DNA from: Nonomuraea zeae
GTDB taxonomy: Bacteria > Actinomycetota > Actinomycetes > Streptosporangiales > Streptosporangiaceae
NCBI RefSeq assembly: GCF_005889725.1
Contig: NZ_VCKX01000009.1
Coordinates: forward strand, 40,716-104,715
DNA length: 64,000 nt
Direction: 5' to 3'
Shown here: positions 57,801-64,000 of the stretch, in pieces
Layout of the letters: each line of letters starts with the position of its first letter
Position numbering within the stretch: the stretch's first letter is position 1
The notes under the pieces: generated by a model
Seen by the model: only the letters and a program-made list of their open reading frames with translations
Databases searched by the model: none
What the model was told of the DNA's origin: nothing
Program-made: the position numbers and the translations under genes

Positions 57801-58444
57801 ACGTGCGAGTAGACCACAATGGACACCGCGATGTACTGCACCAGGTACGCCGCCACGGTGAGCGCGTGGAACACCTCGTGGAAGCCGAACCAGCGGGGCG
57901 AGGGGTCGGGGCGGCGCAGCCCGTACACGATCGCGCCCGCCGAGTAGAACAGGCCGCCCACCGCGACCAGCACGACGGCGGCCACGCCCGCGCCCTCCAG
58001 CAGCTGCGGCATCACGAAGATCGCGGTCCAGCCGAGCGCGAGGTAGAGGACGGTGTAGAGCCAGCGCGGCGCGCTCATCCAGAAGATTCGGAACAACACC
58101 CCGGACAGCGCGCCGCCCCAGATGACGGCGAGCACCGCCACCCGGGCCGCGCCTTCCATGGCCAGCAGGGCGAAGGGCGTGTAGGTCCCCGCGATGATCA
58201 AATAGATGTTGGCGTGGTCCAGCCTGCGCAGGAAGTCGGCCAGCTTCGGGCCGAGCGTGCTGCGGTGATAGGTGGCCGAGATGCCGAACAACAGCGCCGA
58301 GGTGAGCGCGTAGATGACGGAGGCGAGGCGGGCCTGGAGGGTCGGGCCGAGCGCCACCAGCACGAACCCGGCGACAAGCGTCACAGGCAGTGCTCCGGTG
58401 TGCAACCAGCCACGCAGCCTGGGCTTAACGGTGATGGTCGTCAT
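57797..58444 (-). CDS. Haemolysin III / TrhA (PAQR-family) membrane protein
   Basis: A 215-residue protein with seven TM helices. The metal-site pattern of PAQR proteins is present: SATYHRST at the end of TM2, LDHANIYLIIAGTYTPF in TM3-4 and the H-x3-H in FHEVFHAL before TM7. Bacterial TrhA proteins influence membrane lipid fluidity; the haemolysin name is historical. ATG 58444 lies one base from the end of a 22-bp perfect palindrome, which must overlap the translation start region and probably the promoter. Confidence 0.88.
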   Translation of the reverse strand: MTTITVKPRLRGWLHTGALPVTLVAGFVLVALGPTLQARLASVIYALTSALLFGISATYHRSTLGPKLADFLRRLDHANIYLIIAGTYTPFALLAMEGAARVAVLAVIWGGALSGVLFRIFWMSAPRWLYTVLYLALGWTAIFVMPQLLEGAGVAAVVLVAVGGLFYSAGAIVYGLRRPDPSPRWFGFHEVFHALTVAAYLVQYIAVSIVVYSHV

Positions 58445-58445
58445 A

Positions 58446-58467
58446 TAACCTACGGTACCGTAGGTTA
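58446..58467. promoter_or_regulatory. Perfect 22-bp palindrome at the TrhA start
   Basis: The sequence TAACCTACGGT followed by its exact reverse complement fills the gap between the penicillin-binding protein and TrhA; it includes the stop codon of the former and ends one base before the ATG of the latter. Perfect dyads with TACGGTACCGTA centres are typical of TetR-type operators. No regulator gene is adjacent. Confidence 0.75.
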
Positions 58468-59997
58468 CAGTCCCTTCAAGAAGCGGACCGCCACCGGAAC
58501 GGCGGCGGAGCGGCCGGAGCCCCCGTGCCGCACGAAGACGCAGAAGGCCAGGTCGTCGCGGTAACCGATGAACCAGCCGTGCGACTCCCCGTCCGGCACC
58601 TCGGCCGTGCCCGTCTTGCCCGCCACGCCGTCCGGCAGTCCCGCCTCGCTGGCCGTGCCGTGGTCGACCACGGCGGCCATCATCTCCCGCAGCGCGCCGA
58701 CGATCCGCTCGTCGAGCCGGACGTCCCCGAACGGCTCGCCGTCGATGCGGCGTACCTGCTTCTCCGACAGCAGCCGGGGCGAGCGCCAGGTGCCGTTCTG
58801 CACCGCGGCGGCCAGGGCGGCCATGCAGAGCGGGGTGGCGACGACCTCGCCCTGGCCGATCGCGTCGGCCCCGAACATGTTCTGGTCGTCGGTCTCCGCC
58901 ATGGTGCCGCAGGTCCCGCCGATGCCGGTCGCGATCGGCCGGCCGAACCCCCACTCGTCCGCCGTCTCACGCAGGTCCTCGACGGTGAGCCTGGTGGTGG
59001 CCTGCTCGACGAACGTCGTGTTGCAGGAGTAGGCGAACGCGTCGGTGAAGCTGACCAGGCCGCGGTCCACCTCGCCGTCGTTCTGGAAGGGCCGGTAGGA
59101 CGGGATGGTGTACGTACCGGGGCACGGGAGCTGGTCCGACGGGTTCAGCCCCGCCTTGAGCAGCGCCGCCGCCGTGATCGTCTTGAAGGTGGAGCCCGGC
59201 GGGAAGACGTCCCGCACAGCGCTGTAGCTCTCCTTGAGCCGGTCGGCCAGCGCGAGGATCTCGCCGGTGCTCGGCCGGATGACGATGATCGTGGAGTCCT
59301 CGACCCCGTCCAGCGCGCGGGCGGCGGCCGCCTGCACCGGTCGCGACAGGGTGGTGCGCTCGACCTTCGCCTCGGGCTGGCGGACCATCAGCCGGCGGTC
59401 GGGCTGCCCCGGGACCTTCGACACCAGCGCCCAGCCGTGGTTGGCCTGCTCGAACTCGGGTTTGAGCTGGTCGAGATAGGAGTCCGCATAGCTGTCGTTC
59501 GGGATCTTGTCGCCCTCGCTGGTGACGAGCTCGGCCGCCGAGGATTCGATCTCGCTCAGCTCCAGCGTGCCGCCGCCCTTGAGCAGCGGGTGCAGGGTCT
59601 CGGGCGTCCACAGCACCTTCCATGCCCGATCGCGGACGGCCAGCCGCAACACCCCGTCGAACGGCCACGCCCCGAACTCGGACAACTGCCGCACGCCCGC
59701 GAACGGCACCTCGGCGCTCTCCTCCCCCGTGCTCTTGAGCTGCCCGGAGGTGAGCTGGATCGACTCGACGTGCAGCTCGTCGCTCAGCTCGCGGTGCAGG
59801 ACGACGAAGTTGGGCGGCGGCTGGTAGGCCAGGCGGGCCATGGCCTGCACGTCACCCTTGCGCCACGCCCTGAAGTAGGCCGCCGCCGTCTGGGCGGCGC
59901 TGCCCTTCACCCCGCTGGACGCCAGAACGGCGAAAGCACCCGCCCCAACTACCGCGACAACCGCGATAACGAGCACAATCAGCCTTCGTCGTCGCAT
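58465..59997 (-). CDS. Penicillin-binding protein (class B transpeptidase) with NTF2-like domain
   Basis: A 510-residue protein: TM anchor at ~5-26 (LIVLVIAVVAVVGAGAFAVL), a MecA_N/NTF2-like domain (AAAYFRAWRKGDVQAMARLAYQPP), then a transpeptidase with SxxK in FPPGSTFKT, SxN in YSCNTT and KTG in VAGKTGTAEVPDG. There is no PASTA tail. It cross-links peptidoglycan outside the membrane; the NTF2-like head is the type found in PBP2a/PbpA-like proteins of actinobacteria. It is divergent from the spermidine-synthase-like gene. Confidence 0.92.
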   Translation of the reverse strand: MRRRRLIVLVIAVVAVVGAGAFAVLASSGVKGSAAQTAAAYFRAWRKGDVQAMARLAYQPPPNFVVLHRELSDELHVESIQLTSGQLKSTGEESAEVPFAGVRQLSEFGAWPFDGVLRLAVRDRAWKVLWTPETLHPLLKGGGTLELSEIESSAAELVTSEGDKIPNDSYADSYLDQLKPEFEQANHGWALVSKVPGQPDRRLMVRQPEAKVERTTLSRPVQAAAARALDGVEDSTIIVIRPSTGEILALADRLKESYSAVRDVFPPGSTFKTITAAALLKAGLNPSDQLPCPGTYTIPSYRPFQNDGEVDRGLVSFTDAFAYSCNTTFVEQATTRLTVEDLRETADEWGFGRPIATGIGGTCGTMAETDDQNMFGADAIGQGEVVATPLCMAALAAAVQNGTWRSPRLLSEKQVRRIDGEPFGDVRLDERIVGALREMMAAVVDHGTASEAGLPDGVAGKTGTAEVPDGESHGWFIGYRDDLAFCVFVRHGGSGRSAAVPVAVRFLKGL

Positions 59998-60023
59998 ACG
60001 GTTCTCCCAGGGAGGGGATCAGC

Positions 60024-60869
60024 GTGGCCCGTGGACAGCGAGAACCGATGCCTGGCCGGTATCCAGTGACGTTCGGCGAGATCGAACTGCTCCGGGATCT
60101 GGACAGGCAGGACGGCTGGGTGCTGTCCAAGGATGGCGTACCTCAGTCGTATGTAGATCTACAAGACCCGACATTTCTGGAATTTGAGTATGTACGACTC
60201 ATGGCGGACGTGATCGACCTTCTCCAAGATGGGCCGTTGAGCTGCGTGCACGTGGGCGGAGGCGCCTGCACGATCCCCCGCTACGTCGCCGCCACCCGCC
60301 CCGGATCCAGGCACATCGTGATCGAGCCCGACGGCCTGCTGATCAACCTCGTACGCGAGCAGCTCGACCTGCGCTCGGTCCCCAAGCTGAAGGTCCTCGT
60401 CGAGGACGGCCGGGCCGGCACCGCCAAGGTCTGGGACGCCACGGCCGACCTGGTGGTGCTGGACGCCTTCTCCGGCGCGACCATGCCGGTGGAGCTCGCC
60501 ACGGCCGAGTACATGGGCGACATCGCGCGGATCCTGCGGCCGGGCGGCACCCTGCTGATCAACATGGCCGACGGCAAGGGCCTGGCGTTCGCCAAGCGGC
60601 TGCTGGCCACGGTGACGGGCACGTTCAGGAACGTGGCGCTGCTGGCCGAGCCGGGGATCATGCGGGGCAGGCGCTTCGGCAACCTGATCGTCGCGGCCTC
60701 CCGCACCGAGCTGCCGGTCGACCTGCTCACGCGGCGCGCGGCGGGCGGGCTGACGCAGGCGAGGTGCGTGCACGGCGCGGCGCTGACGAACTTCGTCGCG
60801 GGCGCGTACCCGATCAAGGACGGCGACCCGGTCCTGGCGCCCGTCCCCCCGCCGGCCGTCTTCGGCTGA
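60024..60869 (+). CDS. Spermidine-synthase-like methyltransferase-fold protein
   Basis: A 281-residue Rossmann-fold protein. LSCVHVGGGACTIPRYVAATRPGSRHIVIEPDGLLINLVREQL is the nucleotide-binding motif I/II of the spermine/spermidine synthase family, and ADLVVLDAFSGATMPVELATAEYMGDIARILRPGGTLLINM the catalytic region with DAF. Related actinobacterial proteins are called fused or orphan spermidine synthases; their true substrate is usually unknown. GTG 60024 follows GGGAGGGG. Confidence 0.85.
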   Translation: MARGQREPMPGRYPVTFGEIELLRDLDRQDGWVLSKDGVPQSYVDLQDPTFLEFEYVRLMADVIDLLQDGPLSCVHVGGGACTIPRYVAATRPGSRHIVIEPDGLLINLVREQLDLRSVPKLKVLVEDGRAGTAKVWDATADLVVLDAFSGATMPVELATAEYMGDIARILRPGGTLLINMADGKGLAFAKRLLATVTGTFRNVALLAEPGIMRGRRFGNLIVAASRTELPVDLLTRRAAGGLTQARCVHGAALTNFVAGAYPIKDGDPVLAPVPPPAVFG

Positions 60870-60884
60870 CCCTCCCCCTCATCC

Positions 60885-60908
60885 GGCCGCCGGCGGCGCC
60901 CGGCGGCC
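60885..60908 (+). terminator. GC-rich hairpin after the spermidine-synthase-like gene
   Basis: GGCCGCCGG (60885-60893) and CCGGCGGCC (60900-60908) form a perfect 9-bp stem with a six-base loop, 15 bases after the stop. A short CTTTC follows. It is a likely actinobacterial T-poor terminator. Confidence 0.65.
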
Positions 60909-60949
60909 CTTTCGCGATGCCGGAAACATCCTCTTCCCCGCCCGTCAAA

Positions 60950-60972
60950 AAAGTGATATCACTTTGATAGCA
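60950..60972. promoter_or_regulatory. Arc/MetJ-type tandem operator of the SPFH operon
   Basis: TGATATCA (60954-60961) and TGATAGCA (60965-60972) are two near-identical half-sites with an 11-bp period, and AAAGTGAT/ATCACTTT (60950-60965) forms a perfect 16-bp palindrome over the first. Ribbon-helix-helix repressors bind such repeated short sites. The RHH protein is encoded in the same operon at 61958, so autoregulation is likely. Confidence 0.65.
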
Positions 60973-61000
60973 CACCAAGCCGAGGAGAAGGGGACGGACC

Positions 61001-61951
61001 ATGGGGGAGATTTCCGGCGGGGTCGCGCTGGACACGACGATCGTGGACATGCCCGAGCCGCACACGACCGAGCGGACCGTGCGGGCGAGCAACGGGTTCG
61101 TCATGCTGGGCCTGGCGACGCTGCTGGACCTGGCCGGGATCGCGCTGCTGACGGCGGGGATCATCACCCTCGCGACGGGCGGCGGGCAGATCGGCACCTG
61201 GATGATCGTGGCCGGCTGCCTGCTCCTCCTCATCGGCAGCACGCTGGTCTTCGGCCTCACGGCGGTGGCCCCCGGCGAGGCCAGGGTCGTGCAGCTGCTC
61301 GGCCGCTACGTCGGCACCCTGCGCTCGCCCGGCCTGCAGTGGGTCAACCCTTACACCCTGCGCCGGCGGGTCTCGACGAGGATCCGCAACCATGAGACGG
61401 ACGTGACGAAGGTCAACGACGCGGACGGCAACCCCATCCAGATCGCGACCGTGGTGGTCTGGCAGGTGCAGGACACGGCGCAGGCGGTCTTCGAGGTGGA
61501 CGACTTCGTGGAGTTCGTCGCCATCCAGGCGGAGACCGCCGTACGGCACATCGCGGGCTCTTATCCGTACGACGCGCACGGCGAGCCCAGGCTGTCGTTG
61601 CGCGACAACGCCGACGAGATCAACGAGCGGCTGTCCGCGGAGATCGCGATCAGGGTGGCCTCGGCCGGAGTGAAGATCATCGAGTCGCGCATCATCCACC
61701 TGGCCTACGCGCCGGAGATCGCCCACGCGATGCTGCGCCGCCAGCAGGCCGGGGCGGTGGTGGCGGCCAGGCAGCGGATCGTCGAAGGGGCGGTCGGCAT
61801 GGTCGAGATGGCCCTGGCCAGGCTCGCCGAGCACGACGTGGTCGAGCTGGACGAGGAGCGCAAGGCGGCGATGGTCAGCAACCTGCTCGTGGTGCTGGTC
61901 GGCGACCGCGACACCCAGCCGGTCGTCAACGCCGGCACGCTCTACCAGTAA
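61001..61951 (+). CDS. SPFH (prohibitin/stomatin-like) membrane protein
   Basis: A 316-residue protein with two TM helices at ~35-60 and 66-85 ([48 protein letters not shown]), then the SPFH/band 7 domain ([68 protein letters not shown]) and a helical C-terminus ([29 protein letters not shown]). It is thought to form scaffolds in membrane microdomains. ATG at 61001. It leads a three-gene operon with an RHH regulator and a GPP34 protein. Confidence 0.92.
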   Translation: MGEISGGVALDTTIVDMPEPHTTERTVRASNGFVMLGLATLLDLAGIALLTAGIITLATGGGQIGTWMIVAGCLLLLIGSTLVFGLTAVAPGEARVVQLLGRYVGTLRSPGLQWVNPYTLRRRVSTRIRNHETDVTKVNDADGNPIQIATVVVWQVQDTAQAVFEVDDFVEFVAIQAETAVRHIAGSYPYDAHGEPRLSLRDNADEINERLSAEIAIRVASAGVKIIESRIIHLAYAPEIAHAMLRRQQAGAVVAARQRIVEGAVGMVEMALARLAEHDVVELDEERKAAMVSNLLVVLVGDRDTQPVVNAGTLYQ

Positions 61952-61957
61952 CCCGCC

Positions 61958-62218
61958 GTGGAGAGGAAGAAGCTTCTTCTGCGGCTCGACCCGGTGGTGC
62001 ACGACGCGCTGGCCAAATGGGCCTCCGACGAGCTGCGCAGCACGAACTCGCAGATCGAGTTCCTGCTGCGCAGAGCACTCACCGAAGCTGGGCGCCTGCC
62101 CGACGGGGTGGAGCGGATGCGCCCGCGCGGACGGCCGAGGAAGACCCCGCAAGACCCCGGAGCACAGGACGAGGAGGAGAACCCTGATGGAGAAGCGACC
62201 GCAGGCGGAGCAGGGTGA
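61958..62218 (+). CDS. Ribbon-helix-helix (Arc-like) DNA-binding protein
   Basis: An 86-residue protein. ERKKLLLRLDPVVHDALAKWASDELRSTNSQIEFLLRRALTEAGR is the RHH motif (beta strand KLLLRLD and two helices, with the N-S-Q-I-E turn as in Arc). The basic/Pro tail RPRGRPRKTPQDP may be an AT-hook-like element (RGRPRK). The GTG start lies six bases after the SPFH stop. The most likely target is the tandem operator at 60954-60972. Its 3' end overlaps the next gene by 32 bases. Confidence 0.85.
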   Translation: MERKKLLLRLDPVVHDALAKWASDELRSTNSQIEFLLRRALTEAGRLPDGVERMRPRGRPRKTPQDPGAQDEEENPDGEATAGGAG

Positions 62219-62837
62219 GTCCCTTCCCGCGTCGGCTTTCCTGCTGGCCTTCGACCCGCGCAAGGAGCGGCTGACCAACTGCCGCGACCTCGGCCGCCTC
62301 ATGCGCGCGGCGGCGCTGGCCGAGCTCCTGCTGAGCGGCAACCTGGCCGACGAGTCGGGCAAGGCGCGGGCGGTCACCCCGCCCGCCGATCCCGGCCCGC
62401 TCCAGGCGGCCGTCTGGGAGCAGATCACGACCTCGAAGCCCCGGACGTGGCGGCGGTGGGTCGACTGGGACCGCACTCAGGCCTACCGCCTGATCCGTGA
62501 CGAGCTGGCGACCGCGCGGCTGGTCCAGATCGAGCACCACCGGTTCCTGATGTTCCGATATGAGCGGGTCAAGCCGCGGCGGGGTTACCTTTCGCGCCGG
62601 CTCGCCGAGCGCGTCGGGCGGGCGATCCGCGGCGGCCAGCCCGTCAACCGGGTGGACGAGGACGTCCGCGCCCTGGCCGCGCTGGCCGCGGCGGTCCGGC
62701 TCAAGACGGTCATGTCCGGACGCGAGCGACATGCACACAAGGGCAGGCTCGACGAGCTGGCCGGCCCGGTCCGGCCGGTGACCACCGCGTTACGCAAGAG
62801 CGTGGACGCCGCGAACGCCGCGGCGGCGGCCGGCTGA
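62187..62837 (+). CDS. GPP34/GOLPH3-family protein
   Basis: A 216-residue protein. SAFLLAFDPRKERLTNCRDLGRLMRAAALAELLLSGNLADESGKARAV matches the N-terminal core of the GPP34 family, known in eukaryotes as phosphoinositide-binding Golgi GOLPH3 and widespread in actinobacteria with unknown role. The C-terminal helical segment with the RVDEDVRALAALAAAVRLKTVM pattern is also typical. The gene overlaps the RHH gene by 32 bases, so the two are coupled. A lipid-binding role at the membrane next to SPFH is plausible. Confidence 0.88.
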   Translation: MEKRPQAEQGESLPASAFLLAFDPRKERLTNCRDLGRLMRAAALAELLLSGNLADESGKARAVTPPADPGPLQAAVWEQITTSKPRTWRRWVDWDRTQAYRLIRDELATARLVQIEHHRFLMFRYERVKPRRGYLSRRLAERVGRAIRGGQPVNRVDEDVRALAALAAAVRLKTVMSGRERHAHKGRLDELAGPVRPVTTALRKSVDAANAAAAAG

Positions 62838-62876
62838 CGCCTCGACGCTTCGTCCGCCGTTTGAACGTCCCGTTCC

Positions 62877-62882
62877 TAGGCT
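62877..62882 (+). promoter_or_regulatory. -10 box, probable leaderless start of the flavin-reductase gene
   Basis: TAGGCT lies seven bases before the ATG at 62890, with no ribosome-binding site in between. Confidence 0.45.
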
Positions 62883-62889
62883 CCACGGC

Positions 62890-63531
62890 ATGAAGTCCCA
62901 TATGGTCATCGAGCCCAGCATCCTGTACTTCGGCACCCCCGTCGTGTTGCTCTCGACCGAGAACGCGGACGGCTCGTACAACCTCGCCCCGATGTCGTCG
63001 GCGTGGGCGCTCGGCCAGGTCGTCGTGCTCGGGCTGGGCGCGGAGGGGCAGACCGCCCAGAACCTGGCCGAACGTCCCGACCTGGTGATCAACCTGCCGG
63101 CGCCGCACCAGTGGGCGGCGGTGGAACGGCTGGCCCCGCTCACCGGGCGCGATCCGGTGCCCGCGAGCAAGCCGGACGGTTGCCGGTTCGAGCCCGACAA
63201 GTTCGGGGCGGCCGGGCTGCGCCCCGAGCCCGCCGACACGGTGCGCCCGCCGCGCGTGCGCGAGTGCCCGCTCCAGCTGGAGGCGCGGGCACAGAGCGTA
63301 CGGCGGGACGCCTCCGGCTCGTTCGTCATCGCCGAGGCCGTCGTCGGCAAGGTGCACGCGGACCCGCGCATCGTCGTGCCGGGGACGCAGCACGTGGATC
63401 CGGCCGCGTGGAGCCCGCTCATCTACAACTTCCGCCACTACTTCGGCCTGGGCCAGGAGCTCGGCCACTCCTACCGCAGCCAGACCCCGCACGCCGAGCG
63501 CGCGGACTACGCCGGGTCCGGGCCCAGGTAG
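62890..63531 (+). CDS. Flavin-reductase-like FMN-binding protein
   Basis: A 213-residue protein: ILYFGTPVVLLSTENADGSYNLAPMSSAWALGQVVVLGLGAEGQTAQNLAERPDLVINLPAP matches the flavin reductase-like split barrel (DIM6/NTAB type), with the conserved TENxDGSxNlAPmSS start that contacts FMN. The C-terminus IYNFRHYFGLGQELGHSYRS is a common ending of this branch. It reduces a flavin or acts as an FMN-dependent oxidoreductase of unknown substrate. Its 3' end overlaps the convergent response-regulator gene by 25 bases. Confidence 0.88.
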   Translation: MKSHMVIEPSILYFGTPVVLLSTENADGSYNLAPMSSAWALGQVVVLGLGAEGQTAQNLAERPDLVINLPAPHQWAAVERLAPLTGRDPVPASKPDGCRFEPDKFGAAGLRPEPADTVRPPRVRECPLQLEARAQSVRRDASGSFVIAEAVVGKVHADPRIVVPGTQHVDPAAWSPLIYNFRHYFGLGQELGHSYRSQTPHAERADYAGSGPR

Positions 63532-63974
63532 GCGAGCACCGCGGCCACCCTGCGGTGCACGTCACCGCTGTTCTCCAGGCCGAGCTTGGTGAAGATGGCG
63601 TTGACGTTCTTCTCCACCGACGAGATCGAAAGGTGCAGGGCTCCGGCGATGCCGGAGTTCGACCGGCCGTGCGCCATCTCGCGCAGCACGTCCCGCTCGC
63701 GGGGCGTCAGAGCCTCCCGCTGCCCGCGTACGTCCCGCCTGGCCAGCAGGCCCTCGACCACCTTCGGATCGATGACCGAGCCGCCCGAGGCCACCGCCCT
63801 GATCGCGCCGAGCAGCTCGTCCAGGTCGCCCACCCGGTCCTTCAGCAGGTACGCGTACCCCTCGGTCCCGTGCTTGAACAGCTCGAAGGCGAACAGCGCG
63901 TCCGAGAACTGCGACAGCACCACCACCCCGACCCCGGGATGCGCCGAGCGGATGCGGTGGGCCGCGTCGATGCC
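63507..63974 (-). CDS. NarL/LuxR-type response regulator, C-terminal part (broken at window edge)
   Basis: The frame reads from the edge inward: GIDAAHRIRSAHPGVGVVVLSQFSD, then FELFKHGTEGYAYLLKDRVGDLDELLGAIRAVASGGSVIDPKVVEGLL (receiver C-half with K in LLKDR) and the LuxR HTH LTPRERDVLREMAHGRSNSGIAGALHLSISSVEKNVNAIFTKLGL. The N-terminal half of the receiver with the phospho-Asp is missing. Going outward, the frame stops (TAA at 63981-63983) inside the sequence that resembles adapter, so this is not a real truncation in the organism. Confidence 0.85.
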   Translation of the reverse strand, partial: GIDAAHRIRSAHPGVGVVVLSQFSDALFAFELFKHGTEGYAYLLKDRVGDLDELLGAIRAVASGGSVIDPKVVEGLLARRDVRGQREALTPRERDVLREMAHGRSNSGIAGALHLSISSVEKNVNAIFTKLGLENSGDVHRRVAAVLAYLGPDPA

Positions 63975-64000
63975 TGGCTCTTATACCCAACGTGCCCTGC
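63974..64000. other. Probable Nextera transposase adapter at the contig end
   Basis: From 63974, CTGGCTCTTATACCCAACG matches 15 of 19 bases of the Tn5 mosaic-end adapter CTGTCTCTTATACACATCT, and the next eight bases keep five of eight matches to the Nextera continuation GACGCTGC. It also interrupts the response-regulator frame at this point. This is not genomic sequence, in my reading. Confidence 0.75.

Noticed and set aside
63507..63983. Response regulator as a true pseudogene with a nonsense codon
   Set aside because: The stop lies within bases that look like sequencing adapter, so the truncation is most likely technical.

Overview
The window is one continuous stretch of very GC-rich actinobacterial chromosome. 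GTG and TTG starts, ATGA and GTGA start/stop overlaps, and families typical of filamentous actinomycetes (DUF1707, DUF2510, DUF4184, a BTAD-ATPase regulator, eukaryotic-type Ser/Thr kinases, SPFH with GPP34) point to the Streptosporangiales, in the style of Nonomuraea or Streptosporangium. That taxon is an inference. I see no insertion sequence, prophage, integrase, CRISPR array or rRNA. One tRNA (His) is present. The last 27 bases look like Nextera transposase adapter with errors, so the right edge is probably a contig end and the last gene is artificially broken.

Left part (1-25.9 kb): MerR fragment and aldo/keto reductase; a MEDS/ATPase anti-sigma-like sensor; a DUF1707 protein; an FAD monooxygenase and Rieske oxygenase pair divergent from a TetR regulator, with palindromes at both promoters; a small lipoprotein; a membrane and glycoconjugate group (DUF2079, GT4, PIG-L deacetylase, UPF0104 flippase-like protein); a giant SARP/BTAD-ATPase regulator; a DedA-like membrane protein behind a 16/19 match to the IdeR/DmdR iron box; a DD-carboxypeptidase; a LacI regulator with twin palindromic operators facing a 59-residue ORF; a divergent CutA-like protein convergent with a truncated haemoglobin; a TrmH-type methylase with a DUF4184 protein; a CDF-like membrane protein with degraded metal sites; a substrate-binding/VWA protein; and an ECF sigma factor fused to its own zinc-finger anti-sigma-like module, a membrane anchor and an outside Ig-like domain.

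Middle (25.9-45 kb): a cell-surface polysaccharide locus. It starts after a 295-bp control region with a 20-bp inverted repeat and runs as a tightly overlapping operon: small membrane protein, CelD/FemAB-like acyltransferase, two GT2 enzymes, NodB deacetylase, Wzx-like flippase, and a 1185-residue multi-TM protein with a Gln/Ala/Pro-rich N-terminal tail. DUF418 and membrane-anchored glycoside-hydrolase-like proteins follow. After an SDR/phosphotransferase pair comes a second CelD-like paralogue coupled to a DegT/StrS-like PLP protein. A MocR regulator and a PNPOx-like gene share a promoter with three PdxR-type AGTGG motifs.

Right part (45-64 kb): a signalling block of two receptor kinases, a receptor pseudokinase and a DUF2510 protein; oligoribonuclease and tRNA-His with a clear terminator; a GerE-like solitary HTH protein; an MmyB-type regulator; type II NADH dehydrogenase; lysine 6-aminotransferase; a TrhA-PPOX-HdeD operon behind a perfect 22-bp palindrome; a penicillin-binding protein; a spermidine-synthase-like protein; an SPFH / ribbon-helix-helix / GPP34 operon with an Arc-type tandem operator; a flavin-reductase-like protein; and the broken response regulator.

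Recurring themes are membrane-spanning proteins with an enzymatic or regulatory inside domain and an Ig-like outside domain (sigma factor, two kinases, pseudokinase), probable leaderless mRNAs (TANNNT 6-7 nt before the start codon), and minisatellite-like tandem repeats filling intergenic gaps.
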